Assembly: GCA_015063625.1 (NCBI GenBank)
Contig: SVTT01000001.1
Location: 248,001-312,000, forward strand
DNA from: Oscillospiraceae bacterium
Lineage (GTDB): Bacteria > Bacillota > Clostridia > Oscillospirales > CAG-272
DNA length: 64,000 bases
Direction: 5' to 3'
The position numbers were made by a program, and so were the translations under genes. How positions within the stretch are numbered: the first letter of the stretch is position 1; the number at the start of each line of letters is the position of its first letter. The notes under the pieces were generated by a model. The model searched no databases, was not told the origin of the DNA, and worked only from the letters and a program-made list of their open reading frames with translations. Of this stretch, positions 1 to 8,914 are shown one piece after another.

Positions 1-906
1 TTAAAGCATCATCGGAAAGCTGAAAAGCGCACGTCGAAGGCGCTCGTAGATCAAGGGACGTGCCGCCAAAGGCAACGGATTTTCTCCCCTCCCACACTCA
101 AGCGTATAGGAGGGACGCCCAAGCTCGGCAATGCACCAATCGGTCAGCCCGCCGAAGGCGGAAAGCCCTTCCGGGCGCGCAAGACGATATCCCGTCACTC
201 TTTGCAGGATCCGCCCGACCGCCATTGATTTTGCCGAAAGATGATCTTTGCAGCTGCAATAGATCTCCTCCCCTTGGGTATGCAGGGTGAGAACACCGCA
301 CAGCTCCTCACGGTAATAACGAAGCAATCGGCAGATCGCCGCGCTTTCGGGCTCAGATTCCGGATATTCCCCACTGTAACGCGTGGGGCCTCCGCCTACG
401 ATGCCCGCCTCCTGCTCCTTAATTTTGTATTCCGCAAAGCCCGCATTGTAATTGTGGTTCAGATCCACACCGCGCGCGTTCGCCTGCCACCTTGAGAGAT
501 CCTCGCTGCCGTTCATGGCAAGGACACGCTCCCTAATCGGATTTTCCGCGGCAACCCCATGCAATACGTATTCCACCCCGTCAGGATTCAGCATCGGGAT
601 CACGATGATACGGTATTCCGAAAAAAGATAGGACATCCGCATGTCATAAAGCGTTGCGTTCTGCTGATACTGTCGGATGTAATCTGCCACAAAGTCAAGG
701 AGCACACCCGAAGTGATCCATTCCATGCCGTGATGTGCACCCACATAAACCACGGTTCGTTCTCCTCTTCCGAGGGTCAGCATGGGGATCTCTCGCCCGA
801 GGATGGATCTCGCCAGCGCATCACACCGAACCACGTCCCCATATTCCTGCATCGCCGCCACCGCGCACATGACGTAACGGTGATCGCAGGGCGTGTTTGC
901 AAGCAT
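1..906 (-). CDS. M14 family zinc carboxypeptidase-like peptidase
   Basis: Predicted M14 metallopeptidase, 301 residues. In Bacillota many such proteins cleave the gamma-D-glutamyl-diaminopimelate part of peptidoglycan peptides, so a wall or muropeptide role is likely but inferred. Seen in the sequence: the zinc motif HxxE (H59-G-M-E62), the substrate-binding segment RGVDLNHNY at 145-153, a third zinc-ligand candidate H209 in LHTQGEE, and a catalytic-type E269 in TLECGRG. No signal peptide, LysM domain or membrane segment is visible, so it is probably cytoplasmic. The ATG is preceded by a near-perfect GGAGGTGAT ribosome site. The stop codon is the first three bases of the window, so the gene is complete. 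It is divergent from the neighbouring membrane protein gene. Confidence 0.85.
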   Translation of the reverse strand: MLANTPCDHRYVMCAVAAMQEYGDVVRCDALARSILGREIPMLTLGRGERTVVYVGAHHGMEWITSGVLLDFVADYIRQYQQNATLYDMRMSYLFSEYRIIVIPMLNPDGVEYVLHGVAAENPIRERVLAMNGSEDLSRWQANARGVDLNHNYNAGFAEYKIKEQEAGIVGGGPTRYSGEYPESEPESAAICRLLRYYREELCGVLTLHTQGEEIYCSCKDHLSAKSMAVGRILQRVTGYRLARPEGLSAFGGLTDWCIAELGRPSYTLECGRGENPLPLAARPLIYERLRRALFSFPMML

Positions 907-974
907 CTTATCACCTCCGTTTTCTATTATCCTATGTGCGCTTTTGAAAAAACATACCCCTCTGAAAGAAAAAT

Positions 975-1003
975 TTGCTTTTTTTCTTTATTTGTGTTAT
1001 GAT
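975..1003 (+). promoter_or_regulatory. Sigma-70-type promoter for the membrane protein gene
   Basis: TTGCTT (975-980), a 17-bp spacer and TATGAT (998-1003), 32 bases before the ATG at 1036. AAAGGA at about 1024 is the ribosome site. Confidence 0.6.
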
Positions 1004-1035
1004 ATATTTAAAGTAATTTCCCGAAAGGATCTCTT

Positions 1036-1791
1036 ATGCCAAAACCGTTTCTGAAGCTTGCTTCCCTCCTTATTTTCGGCATCTACGGCATCTACACCGT
1101 TCTGCTCGTGCCCGCCTATCAGGTCATATCTTCCGATTTTGTCTTGATGAACACGCTTTGGTTTGACCTTGTAGACATGCTCATGCAGTGGGGAGAGGTG
1201 CTTGGCATCTGCACGGTGCTTACCTTCCTCATTGCGGCAGCACATCAGTGCCCCCCCAAGGAGTCAAAGCCCCTTTATTATTTGATCGGCGGTGCATTGC
1301 TTTTGAAGTACGCGGGTTCGATTATCGCGCTGTCTGCCGTATACGGCTCCTTTGACCTCACTCTTAATTACAGTGGCTATATCATCTCACTGCTGCTTGA
1401 AACCGCAATCTTCTGCTTCACCGTATGGAAGGCAAGAACCTGCACGGTTTCCTACTACCGCACGCATCGCGATCAGCAAAATGCGGCAGCCACGCTCGGC
1501 AAGGAGGTTGAAGAGTGCACGCCGCTTCTTCCCTTCGCCCGCTTCTTTGACCGCACCGCGCCCTTGCAAAGAGCTGCAATGCTCTCGGTTGGCGTGACCG
1601 CCGCCGCAAGACTGCTTGCCTTTATCATCGATGATATCGCCTACTCGATGGCAGGTGCGATCTATACCGCCGCCGACATCCCCGTGACCCTTCTTTACTG
1701 GCTTCTCCACATCCTGATCCCCTGCTTTTTGGGATATTTGCTTGTGGTGGTGCTCACCAAAAAAGCATTTCGCCTTTACACGGCTGCATAA
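1036..1791 (+). CDS. Polytopic membrane protein of unknown function
   Basis: A 251-residue integral membrane protein that I do not recognise. Hydrophobic stretches near residues 8-32, 55-72, 83-105, 112-130, 180-200 and 220-245 suggest about six membrane spans, with a polar loop at roughly 132-172 that carries basic and acidic residues. No catalytic motif or transporter signature is visible. Base composition matches the neighbours. It is a single-gene unit with its own promoter and ends at a bidirectional terminator shared with the convergent P-loop gene. It is probably a clade-restricted hypothetical membrane protein. Confidence 0.7.
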   Translation: MPKPFLKLASLLIFGIYGIYTVLLVPAYQVISSDFVLMNTLWFDLVDMLMQWGEVLGICTVLTFLIAAAHQCPPKESKPLYYLIGGALLLKYAGSIIALSAVYGSFDLTLNYSGYIISLLLETAIFCFTVWKARTCTVSYYRTHRDQQNAAATLGKEVEECTPLLPFARFFDRTAPLQRAAMLSVGVTAAARLLAFIIDDIAYSMAGAIYTAADIPVTLLYWLLHILIPCFLGYLLVVVLTKKAFRLYTAA

Positions 1792-1824
1792 AAAAGAAAA
1801 GCGCGGAACCGCGCTTTTCTTTTT
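1791..1824. terminator. Bidirectional rho-independent terminator
   Basis: A-rich/T-rich inverted repeat: aaaaagaaaagcgc pairs with gcgcttttcttttt around ggaacc. It lies between two convergent genes and gives a U-tract on either strand. Confidence 0.8.
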
Positions 1825-1837
1825 GAATATTCCTGAC

Positions 1838-2245
1838 TCAGAGATATTTCTTCATGACTTCGGTCGCCTCTTCCGCAGGGATCGAAGCGGTCATAAACAC
1901 GTTGATATTATGTGCCTGCAGCAACGCACCGACGTTATCCAGCATGGCATCAAAGCTTGCTACGTCGCCGCCGCAGATCTTCAATGTATTATCCACAAAC
2001 AGATCGGTCACGTCATAGTTGCTGGCAAGAATACCTGCAACAAAGCCGTAAAGCGCCTCTGCATCACGAATCAGATATTCCTCGGTATTGATCAGACGTA
2101 CACTGGACTTGATGTCAAAACGAAGCTTGGTGCCCTTTTCGATACAGACAACATCACCGTGCGATGCGGCGGCAGCACTGTTTACGTTCTCGATCAAAGT
2201 CTTCGTCTTACCCGTTCCTTTTACGCCAATCATCAATTTGAGCAT
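1838..2245 (-). CDS. Small P-loop NTPase-like protein
   Basis: About 135 residues. Begins MLKLMIGVKGTGKT, so a Walker A motif (GVKGTGKT) sits at the very N-terminus; the aspartate in DLFVDN near residue 85 is a Walker B-like candidate. Similar small proteins recur in Clostridia and are often labelled as ATP-binding or PilT-like, but there is no evidence here for a pilus role. The start was set at the internal ATG because GGAGG sits 8 bases before it; the longer reading (from 2272) would begin inside the leader and has no such site. Single-gene unit with its own promoter. Function unknown. Confidence 0.75.
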   Translation of the reverse strand: MLKLMIGVKGTGKTKTLIENVNSAAAASHGDVVCIEKGTKLRFDIKSSVRLINTEEYLIRDAEALYGFVAGILASNYDVTDLFVDNTLKICGGDVASFDAMLDNVGALLQAHNINVFMTASIPAEEATEVMKKYL

Positions 2246-2300
2246 AGCATATACCTCCAAATATCGTAACATGGACGGAGCTTTTTCCGTCTACAGATTC

Positions 2301-2329
2301 ATTATACACGATGATATTGATTTTTTCAA
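2301..2329 (-). promoter_or_regulatory. Promoter for the small P-loop protein
   Basis: On the minus strand TTGAAA (2324-2329), 17-bp spacer, TATAAT (2301-2306), about 56 bases before the start codon. Confidence 0.7.
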
Positions 2330-2349
2330 GAGGTTTTTGAAAAAAGATG

Positions 2350-2391
2350 GAAAAAGAGCGTCGCAAAATTCGCGACGCTCTTTTCGACAAA
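2350..2391 (-). terminator. Terminator of pgi
   Basis: Perfect 9-bp stem gagcgtcgc/gcgacgctc (2356-2364, 2372-2380), followed on the minus strand by a T-run, 6 bases after the pgi stop codon. Confidence 0.85.
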
Positions 2392-2396
2392 ACAGA

Positions 2397-3740
2397 TCAT
2401 TTCCCTGCAAGGCGCGCCTCAAGAGCCGCCTTTTTCTCCTCATAGCCGGGCTTGCCGAGAAGTGCAAACATATTCTTCTTGTACGCCTCCACACCGGGCT
2501 GGTCAAAGGGATTGACACCGAGAATGTAACCGGAGATGGCACATGCCTTTTCAAAGAAGTAGATCATATAGCCAAGCGCCTTGGCAGAGCGCTCCTCAAG
2601 CTCGAGCACGATATTGGGCACACCGCCGTCAACGTGTGCAAAAAGGGTACCCTGCTGTGCCATGCTGTTGACGAAGTTTAGATCCTTGCCCGCAAGGAAA
2701 TTCAGACCGTCGATATTGTCGGGATCGTGAGGGATCACACGGGTAGTGCCCGTATTCTTGACCGAAACCACAGTCTCAAACAAATTGCGCATGCCATCCT
2801 GAATATACTGACCAAGCGAATGGAGGTCGGTGGAGAAAATGACCGATGCGGGGAAAAGTCCCTTCTGATCCTTGCCCTCACTCTCACCGTAAAGCTGCTT
2901 CCACCACTCGGCAAACATCTGCATGAAGGGCTCGTAGCCGACCAGGATCTCGGTCACCTTTCCCTTGGCAAGCAAAATATTGCGCAGTGCGGCGTACTTG
3001 TAGCAATCGTTCTTTTTGAGATCAGGTTCTGCAAATGCCACGCGTGCGGCATCGGCACCTGCCATCAGCTCATCAAGCTCGACACCCGAAACAGCGATCG
3101 GAAGAAGACCCACGGCACTCAGAACCGAGAAGCGTCCACCCACGTCATCCGGAACCACAAAGGTTTCGTAGCCGCTTTGATCGGCAAAGGACTTCAGCGT
3201 GCCGCGTGCGCGGTCGGTGGTCACAAAAATGCGCTCCTTGGCACCATCCTTGCCATACTTCTTCTCCAGCAGCTCGCGGAAAATGCGGAAGGCGACGGCA
3301 GGCTCCGTTGTGGTGCCCGACTTGGAGATCACGTTGATGCAAACATCCTTGCCCTCGCAGATCTCAAGCAGCTCTTGCATATTGGTTGCGCTGATATTGC
3401 AGCCTGAGAAATAGATATCGGGAGTATCCTTTTTTAGGTTGTTATAAAGAGGCGATTTCAGAAACTCGATCACAGCGCGCGCACCGAGATAGGAGCCGCC
3501 AATGCCGATCACGACAAACACGTCGCAGCTCTTCTTGATCTTATCGGCTGCCTTTTTAATGCGCGCATATTCCGCCTTGTCATAGTCGCGAGGAAGATCG
3601 AGCCAGCCGAGGAAGGCATTGCCCTGTCCGCTTTTGTCATGCAGCATTTGGTGTGCGGCGGTCACAACGGGCTGCATGTAGTCATATTCGGCAGCACCGA
3701 CAAAGGGAGCAACATAAGAATCAATCAGACGAAGAGACAT
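2397..3740 (-). CDS. pgi: Glucose-6-phosphate isomerase
   Basis: Interconverts glucose-6-phosphate and fructose-6-phosphate in glycolysis and gluconeogenesis; cytoplasmic. The 447 residues match the short bacterial form (about 450). Visible family segments: [12 protein letters not shown] near 80-90, the phosphate-binding [10 protein letters not shown] near 140, [14 protein letters not shown] near 205, [11 protein letters not shown] with the catalytic glutamate near 285, and a C-terminal [16 protein letters not shown]. Ribosome site AGCAGGT precedes the ATG. The upstream AT-rich region holds TTGACT at 3802-3807 (minus), but the spacing to the nearest TATAAT (21 bp) is poor, so no promoter is called. 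Monocistronic with its own terminator. Confidence 0.97.
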   Translation of the reverse strand: MSLRLIDSYVAPFVGAAEYDYMQPVVTAAHQMLHDKSGQGNAFLGWLDLPRDYDKAEYARIKKAADKIKKSCDVFVVIGIGGSYLGARAVIEFLKSPLYNNLKKDTPDIYFSGCNISATNMQELLEICEGKDVCINVISKSGTTTEPAVAFRIFRELLEKKYGKDGAKERIFVTTDRARGTLKSFADQSGYETFVVPDDVGGRFSVLSAVGLLPIAVSGVELDELMAGADAARVAFAEPDLKKNDCYKYAALRNILLAKGKVTEILVGYEPFMQMFAEWWKQLYGESEGKDQKGLFPASVIFSTDLHSLGQYIQDGMRNLFETVVSVKNTGTTRVIPHDPDNIDGLNFLAGKDLNFVNSMAQQGTLFAHVDGGVPNIVLELEERSAKALGYMIYFFEKACAISGYILGVNPFDQPGVEAYKKNMFALLGKPGYEEKKAALEARLAGK

Positions 3741-3858
3741 TTGTACCTGCTTTCTGCATCAAAATGCGTTTGGAATTATATACTATTTATTTTACTTTAA
3801 CAGTCAAAAAAAATCAATCCCCTTTTTCCATTTTTTATATTAAAAATATATTAAGAAT

Positions 3859-5052
3859 TTAAATGAGTAAAAATCGCTTCAAAATTCTCACAAACAACGT
3901 GGAAAAATTCATCTTTGGCACCGCCGCCTCGGCAATCAGCGGCACACTGCCGATCTCCTCGCCGTCGACCAGATAATGCACTCTGCCAAGCTCCTCGCCC
4001 GCTTCGATCGGTGCTGCCGCCGATTCGGGCATTTCGACAACCGCTTCCACGCGCGAAGTGCTTCCCTTCTTGACAACGGCAAAAAAGGGATCGTAACGCA
4101 AAAGAAGGCTTGCTTCCGTACCGCCCGTTACAGCGAGTCTGCGTTCGCCCGCCTCGGCGCGATAGGCGCTATAATTGGCAAAGCCGTAATCAAGCAGCTT
4201 TGTCGCGGTGGCGTTTCTGACATCTCGGCTTTCCGCCGCCATGATGACACAGATCAACGAGAGTCCGTCACGCTCGGCGGTGGCGCTGATACAGAATTTC
4301 GCCTTTGCCGTTGACCCTGTCTTAAGCCCCGTGCATCCTTGGTAAAAGCGCACCAGTCGGTTGGTATTTGTCAGGCCAAAGGTTCCGTCGCGAATGGTAT
4401 CCATCCAGATACCGCTATATTCCAATATCTTCGGATGCGAGATCAGCTCACGCGACATAATGGCAATATCTCTTGCCGAGATCAGATGGTGCTCCACGGT
4501 GTCATCCAGCCCGTTGGTATTTTCAAAGTGCGTGTTGTTCATCGAAAGCTCTGCCGCACGCGCGTTCATACGCGCCACGAACTCCTCCTCGCTGCCCGCA
4601 ACGTGCTCGGCAAGCGCCACGGCACAGTCGTTGGCGGATGCAATGACCACGCACTTGATCATCTCCTCCACACTCATGGTTTCCCCTTCCTTCAGGTAGA
4701 CCTGCGAGCCCCCCATCGATGCGGCATGCGCACTGACCGTTACCTCATCCGAAAGCGAGATGACTCCCGAATCCACTGCCTCCATCACGAGAAGCAGCGT
4801 CATCACCTTAGTCACCGATGCAGGCGGAAGCGCTTCGTCTGCGTTTTGCTCGAACAATACCCTTCCCGTTGCCGCATCCATCAGAATTGCCGCGCGACAG
4901 GGCAGCTCACTGCTCTCCCCATCGTTCACCGCAGGAAGCCCCTCAGCGATCGGCACGGTATCATACGATGCACCGACGGCGAGCGTTCCCGTAAAAAGTA
5001 AAAAAGCCGCAAGGAAAAGGCATACACAGCGCTTTAAAAAACACGTTTTCAT
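3859..5052 (-). CDS. D-alanyl-D-alanine carboxypeptidase (S11, DacF/DacA type)
   Basis: Low-molecular-weight penicillin-binding protein that trims the terminal D-Ala from peptidoglycan stem peptides outside the membrane. Signal peptide in the first ~28 residues (charged MKTCFLKR, then hydrophobic core, AVGAS cleavage region). All three active-site motifs of the S11 family are visible: SxxK (S79-VT-K82), SxN (S139-A-N141) and KTG (K244-TG). The C-terminal ~110 residues form the beta-rich tail domain, ending in a short amphipathic or hydrophobic segment (KRFLLI) likely to hold the protein to the membrane. Ribosome site GGAGGTGAT. Which paralogue (vegetative DacA or sporulation DacF) cannot be decided. 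Confidence 0.92.
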   Translation of the reverse strand: MKTCFLKRCVCLFLAAFLLFTGTLAVGASYDTVPIAEGLPAVNDGESSELPCRAAILMDAATGRVLFEQNADEALPPASVTKVMTLLLVMEAVDSGVISLSDEVTVSAHAASMGGSQVYLKEGETMSVEEMIKCVVIASANDCAVALAEHVAGSEEEFVARMNARAAELSMNNTHFENTNGLDDTVEHHLISARDIAIMSRELISHPKILEYSGIWMDTIRDGTFGLTNTNRLVRFYQGCTGLKTGSTAKAKFCISATAERDGLSLICVIMAAESRDVRNATATKLLDYGFANYSAYRAEAGERRLAVTGGTEASLLLRYDPFFAVVKKGSTSRVEAVVEMPESAAAPIEAGEELGRVHYLVDGEEIGSVPLIAEAAVPKMNFSTLFVRILKRFLLI

Positions 5053-5084
5053 CAGATCACCTCCGCTTGACTATATGCAAGACG

Positions 5085-5122
5085 AGAGAAAAAAACAACT
5101 CCTCGCGGAGCTGTTTTTTATA
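5085..5122 (-). terminator. Terminator-like hairpin upstream of the D,D-carboxypeptidase gene
   Basis: On the minus strand aacagctcc-gcga-ggagttgtt (5094-5115) followed by seven T. It lies after the galM terminator and before the carboxypeptidase start, so it is either a back-up terminator for galM or a leader hairpin. Confidence 0.55.
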
Positions 5123-5160
5123 GATTGCAGCTGACACAAGCACATCACAAAAACCAAAAG

Positions 5161-5200
5161 GACCATTGGCTTTTGCCCGTACGGGTAAAAGCCAATGGTC
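5161..5200. terminator. Terminator of galM (perfect 40-bp inverted repeat)
   Basis: Two 18-bp arms (gaccattggcttttgccc and its complement) around gtac, a fully self-complementary 40-mer, 9 bases after the galM stop. T-rich tract follows on the minus strand. Confidence 0.75.
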
Positions 5201-5209
5201 ATTTTCGGA

Positions 5210-6271
5210 TCAGCGAACCGAGAAAACGTATTCGGTGGTATAGTCGTACACCTCGCCGGGATGAAGCACCGTATTGGTAAAGCCCTTCTGATTGATGCTG
5301 TCGGGCATATGCTGCGTTTCAAGGCAAAGCGCGTTCTGAAGTCCCTGCGGATAGCCGCCCTTGAAGGGATGATCAGCATTGTTGAGGAAGTTGCCACTGT
5401 AAAACTGCACGGCGGGCTGATTGGTATAGACCTTCATTTCCCTGCCGCTTTCTTTATGGTAAAGCGTTGCACGGCAGGTAGGCTCCGCGGTGGCGCCCCC
5501 CGTGAAATTGAAGCAGTGGTCATAACCGCCCGCGATCTTCAGGTCGACATTGTCGGCACAAAAATCCTTGCCCACCTCCTTGGGTGCTCTGAAATCAAAG
5601 GGCGTGCCCGCGACCGAGCGAAGCTCACCCGTGGGGATCAGCGTTTCGTCGGTGGGCAGATAGGTATCGGCATCCATCATAAGCACATGATCAAGGATCT
5701 TTCCCGAGGCAAAGCCGCCGAGGTTAAAATAGCAATGATTGGTCAGATTCAGCACCGTGGTCTTATCGGTGGTCGCCACATAACGGATCGAAAGCCCTCC
5801 GCGCGCCGTGAGTGTATAGGTCACAGTGACCGTCAGTGTGCCGGGATAACCCTCCTCACCGTCGGGAGAAACATAGGAAAGCTCCAGCGCGGGCTCGCTG
5901 CCGTCCTTTGCGGTCACAGACCAGATCTTATGCGAAAAGCCCTCCTTGCCACCGTGCAGATGGTTGACGCCATTGTTGATGTAAAGCGAATATTCCTTGC
6001 CCCCAAGGGTAAATTTGCCGCGTGCGATACGGTTGCCCACACGCCCGATCAACGCACCCTGATAGCCGTCGCCATAAAAATAATCAAAGGCGTTATCGTA
6101 GCCGCCCACCACGTCGGTATATCTTCCGCGTCGATCGGGCACAAGAATCTGCTGGATCGCACCGCCAAGATCAAGGATCGCCACGCTCATGCCGCTTTCG
6201 TTGCGCATCAGATAACGGTAAACCTCTCGCCCGTCGGGCAAGGTATCAAAGTGCTGTTTTTGAATACTCAT
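5210..6271 (-). CDS. galM: Aldose 1-epimerase (galactose mutarotase)
   Basis: Interconverts alpha and beta anomers of free aldohexoses, feeding galactose and glucose metabolism; cytoplasmic. The 353 residues match the family. Visible landmarks: GRVGNRIARGKF near 75-86, the catalytic-histidine region NGVNHLHGGKEGF near 98-110, LTNHCYFNLGG near 175, and the C-terminal acid region LCLETQHMPDSIN near 310. Its N-terminal SIQKQHF and GREVYRYL are typical. Own promoter and strong terminator, so monocistronic. Not next to other Leloir-pathway genes. Confidence 0.95.
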   Translation of the reverse strand: MSIQKQHFDTLPDGREVYRYLMRNESGMSVAILDLGGAIQQILVPDRRGRYTDVVGGYDNAFDYFYGDGYQGALIGRVGNRIARGKFTLGGKEYSLYINNGVNHLHGGKEGFSHKIWSVTAKDGSEPALELSYVSPDGEEGYPGTLTVTVTYTLTARGGLSIRYVATTDKTTVLNLTNHCYFNLGGFASGKILDHVLMMDADTYLPTDETLIPTGELRSVAGTPFDFRAPKEVGKDFCADNVDLKIAGGYDHCFNFTGGATAEPTCRATLYHKESGREMKVYTNQPAVQFYSGNFLNNADHPFKGGYPQGLQNALCLETQHMPDSINQKGFTNTVLHPGEVYDYTTEYVFSVR

Positions 6272-6318
6272 GGTATTTACCTCTCTTTTTCATTTCAAAA
6301 TAAATACGGTTCTTCTCC

Positions 6319-6348
6319 ATTATAGACGAGGCGCGCGCGACACCGCAA
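6319..6348 (-). promoter_or_regulatory. Probable galM promoter
   Basis: On the minus strand TTGCGG (6343-6348), 18-bp spacer, TATAAT (6319-6324), about 48 bases before the galM start. Confidence 0.55.
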
Positions 6349-6452
6349 GTAGCAAGCTCCGCTTTTAACAATTTGTTCACAACGTCAAGCTGCGGATCGA
6401 AGCTGACAAGAGGGCGGATGCGCAAGCGTCCGAAGGCTCTCTGATGCAGGAC

Positions 6453-6481
6453 TTGACAACAGAGTCCTTTTCGGCTATACT
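6453..6481 (+). promoter_or_regulatory. Strong promoter of the Crp/Fnr-ABC operon
   Basis: Consensus TTGACA (6453-6458), 17-bp spacer, TATACT (6476-6481). Confidence 0.85.
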
Positions 6482-6485
6482 GTTT

Positions 6486-6503
6486 TTGTCCCATTTGGGA
6501 CAA
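6486..6503 (+). promoter_or_regulatory. Inverted-repeat operator candidate at the transcription start
   Basis: TTGTCCCA and TGGGACAA separated by two bases, located at the expected +1 region and directly abutting the GGAGG ribosome site (6504-6508). The outer TTG...CAA resembles Crp/Fnr half-sites, but the spacing is wider than the classical FNR box. Autoregulation by the first gene is inferred. Confidence 0.55.
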
Positions 6504-6513
6504 GGAGGAATAT

Positions 6514-7167
6514 ATGGTCGACAAGCATCTTCTGAAAAGCATTCTTGCAAGGGTTCCCCTGTTGAGCCCTCTTTGCGAAGAAGAGCTCTCTCTGCTCTCC
6601 GACTCCGAGGATTGCCTCCTCGTGACCGCCGAGAGAGGCGAGCTGCACGTCGGTCGAGCACTCTGTATTCTCACTGACGGCAGCGCTCAGATCCTTTCAA
6701 GCGATCCCGATCGCAACGTGGTTCTGCGCACGCTGACGCCGCCCGACATGTTCGGTGCCGCCTCACTGTTTTCGGATAAAGGAGAGCTTTCACGCATCAT
6801 CACCGACACGGGAGCAACGCTTTTGGTGCTTTCCGAGGGCATTATGCGCACCCTGCTGGAGAGGGATCGCGCGCTGATGTATCGCTATCTCTCGTTCCTC
6901 GCGGGGCGTGTGGAGTTTTTAAACCGAAAGATCCGCTGCTTCACCGCAGGCAGTGCCGAGCGCAGGCTGGCACTCTGGCTCGCGGGCGAGCAAAAGGAGC
7001 ATTTTTGCTTGCCCGGCTCACTTACCACACTTGCCGATATGCTAAACGTGGGAAGAGCCTCTCTTTACCGCGCGTTTGACCGCCTTTCGGCAGAAGGACT
7101 GATCGAAAAGAACGGGCGCGAAATCATAGTGACCGACCGTGACGCCCTTCTGAAGCAATATGAATAA
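6514..7167 (+). CDS. Crp/Fnr family transcriptional regulator
   Basis: A 217-residue regulator with an N-terminal cyclic-nucleotide-binding-like beta-roll (about 10-120), a dimerisation helix (about 125-145) and a C-terminal winged helix (about 150-217) carrying LTTLADMLNVGRASLYRAFD, a typical Crp-type recognition helix. The usual N-terminal FNR cysteine cluster is absent; four cysteines are scattered, so iron-sulphur or redox sensing is possible but unproven. First gene of an operon with a complete ABC importer, so it is likely a local regulator of that transporter. GGAGG sits 5 bases before the ATG. Confidence 0.88.
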   Translation: MVDKHLLKSILARVPLLSPLCEEELSLLSDSEDCLLVTAERGELHVGRALCILTDGSAQILSSDPDRNVVLRTLTPPDMFGAASLFSDKGELSRIITDTGATLLVLSEGIMRTLLERDRALMYRYLSFLAGRVEFLNRKIRCFTAGSAERRLALWLAGEQKEHFCLPGSLTTLADMLNVGRASLYRAFDRLSAEGLIEKNGREIIVTDRDALLKQYE

Positions 7168-7192
7168 CCCAATACAAACAAAAGGAGCCCAC

Positions 7193-8155
7193 ATGAAAAA
7201 AACACTCTCACTGCTACTTGTCTTTCTTCTTGCGCTTTCTCTGCTCTCCTCCTGCGCAAAGGAGGAGCCGAAGCCCGAGATCTACACCCTCAACGGGACG
7301 ACAGGCTTTGGCATGGCGTCGCTGATCTGTGATGCGGCAAGCGCAGAAGCATACAATTTTCATATTGAAAAGGACCCCACTCTCGTGCGGGATGCCCTCA
7401 TCAACGGCACTGCCGATATCGCAGCCCTTCCGACCAACGTTGCCGCCGCACTCTACAATGCGACAAACGGCGGCGTACGCGTGCTGGCACTGAATACGGG
7501 GGGTGTGCTTTATGCCGTCACCACCGAAATGGCAGATACTCCCCTTCACTCTCTTGCCGACCTTTCCGGCAAGACGCTTTATTGCCCTGCACAAAATCCC
7601 ACCTTCATCACAAGGGCATTGCTTGACGAGGCGGGCGTTGAGAACGTCAGCATTGACAGTACCACCTATGCCTCACCCGAGCAGCTGCAGCAGGCAGTGG
7701 CAAGCGGTCTTGTTGCTTACGCCATTTTGCCAGAGCCCATGGTGACCATTGCCGCGAATGCCGCGAAATCCCACGGGGGGCAGGTTACCGTGTCACTCGA
7801 CCTGTCTGCCGTGTGGAACACCTATTTTGAAAACGGATCGCTCGTTCAGGGCTGTCTGGTCGTGCGCACCGCATATCTTGAGGAAAATGGCGAGGCGGTG
7901 AAGGCTTTTCTGGAGGCATACCGCGCCTCGGTCGATTTTGTAAGCGAGGATCCAAGTGCCGCCGCAGACCTGATCGTGAGAGCAGGCATCTTCAAAGACG
8001 CTGATGTGGCAAGGCTTGCCATTCCAAAATGCAACATCCGCTATACCGAGGGAGAGGCCATGAAGCAGGCTCTTTCCGCCTTCCTTGCCGAAATGCCTCT
8101 TGCGGCGATCGGTGGAGCTATCCCCGCCGACGATTTCTATCAGGTCACGCTATGA
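7193..8155 (+). CDS. ABC transporter substrate-binding lipoprotein (NMT1/SsuA-like)
   Basis: Extracytoplasmic solute-binding protein, about 320 residues, anchored by lipid: basic MKKTLS start, hydrophobic core and lipobox LLSSC with the cysteine near residue 20. The mature part shows the two-lobe fold of the NMT1/SsuA/TauA group: DLSGKTLYCPAQNPTF near 120 and VQGCLVVRTAYLEEN near 220. In that group ligands include sulfonates, taurine and thiamine precursors; the ligand here is unknown. The start was moved to the ATG at 7193 (AGGAG just before it); the longer frame from 7160 overlaps the regulator and lacks a ribosome site. Followed directly by its permease. Confidence 0.88.
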   Translation: MKKTLSLLLVFLLALSLLSSCAKEEPKPEIYTLNGTTGFGMASLICDAASAEAYNFHIEKDPTLVRDALINGTADIAALPTNVAAALYNATNGGVRVLALNTGGVLYAVTTEMADTPLHSLADLSGKTLYCPAQNPTFITRALLDEAGVENVSIDSTTYASPEQLQQAVASGLVAYAILPEPMVTIAANAAKSHGGQVTVSLDLSAVWNTYFENGSLVQGCLVVRTAYLEENGEAVKAFLEAYRASVDFVSEDPSAAADLIVRAGIFKDADVARLAIPKCNIRYTEGEAMKQALSAFLAEMPLAAIGGAIPADDFYQVTL

Positions 8156-8913
8156 AAGCACTCAAAAAAACGCTTTCCCTGCTCGCGCCTGCGTACGGCG
8201 TGCTGCTCTGGATCGCCGTATGGTGGATACTGGCTGCATACCTTGGCAAGCCCTTGCTGCTGCCCACACCGCTTGCCACGGTCAAAAAGCTTTTTTCGCT
8301 TATCCTTACCAAGGAATTTTTGAAGAATATTCTCTTCTCGATCGCAAGGATCACGCTGGGACTTGTTCTTGCCACGCTGATCAGCATCCCGATCGCCCTG
8401 TTGACGGTGCGCTTTCCTCTCTTTCGTCAATTGCTCACCCCACTCCTATCCACGATCAAGGCGACCCCAGTCGTATCGGTGATCTTTTTACTGATGCTTT
8501 GGCTTGGAAGAAACAGTATCCCCTTCTGGATCTCCTTCATGATGGCATTTCCCATCGTCTGGAGCAACCTGCACGAGGGCTTCTGCACAACCGACACCGA
8601 CTTGCTTGAGATGGCTTCTGTATTTTCGGTGAATAAAAAAGATCTTTTTCTTAAGATCAAGCTTCCTGCCGCCATGCCTTATCTTTTTGCAGCACTTCAC
8701 TCCGCCATTGCTCTTTCCTGGAAGGCGGGCGTTGCGGCAGAGGTGCTGGCTCTTCCCGCACACGCCATCGGGCGTGCCATCTTTGAGGGAAGACTGTATC
8801 TGCAGACCGAGGAGCTTTTTGCCTATACGCTGACCGTGATTTTGTTCAGTTTTTTAATTGAACGACTTGCGCTCGCGCTGCTTCCGCGGCAAAAAAAACA
8901 GGAGGAGCACTGA
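8152..8913 (+). CDS. ABC transporter permease (SsuC/TauC-like)
   Basis: Inner-membrane permease of about 253 residues with roughly six hydrophobic spans and the BPD_transp_1 EAA-type loop seen as LLEMASVFSVNKKDLFLKIKLP (about 150-172 of the protein). It pairs with the lipoprotein before it and the ATPase after it. The start is the ATG that shares ATGA with the stop codon of the binding-protein gene, which places the whole hydrophobic core correctly; the longer frame from 8029 would run inside the upstream gene. Substrate unknown. Confidence 0.88.
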   Translation: MKALKKTLSLLAPAYGVLLWIAVWWILAAYLGKPLLLPTPLATVKKLFSLILTKEFLKNILFSIARITLGLVLATLISIPIALLTVRFPLFRQLLTPLLSTIKATPVVSVIFLLMLWLGRNSIPFWISFMMAFPIVWSNLHEGFCTTDTDLLEMASVFSVNKKDLFLKIKLPAAMPYLFAALHSAIALSWKAGVAAEVLALPAHAIGRAIFEGRLYLQTEELFAYTLTVILFSFLIERLALALLPRQKKQEEH

Positions 8914-8914
8914 T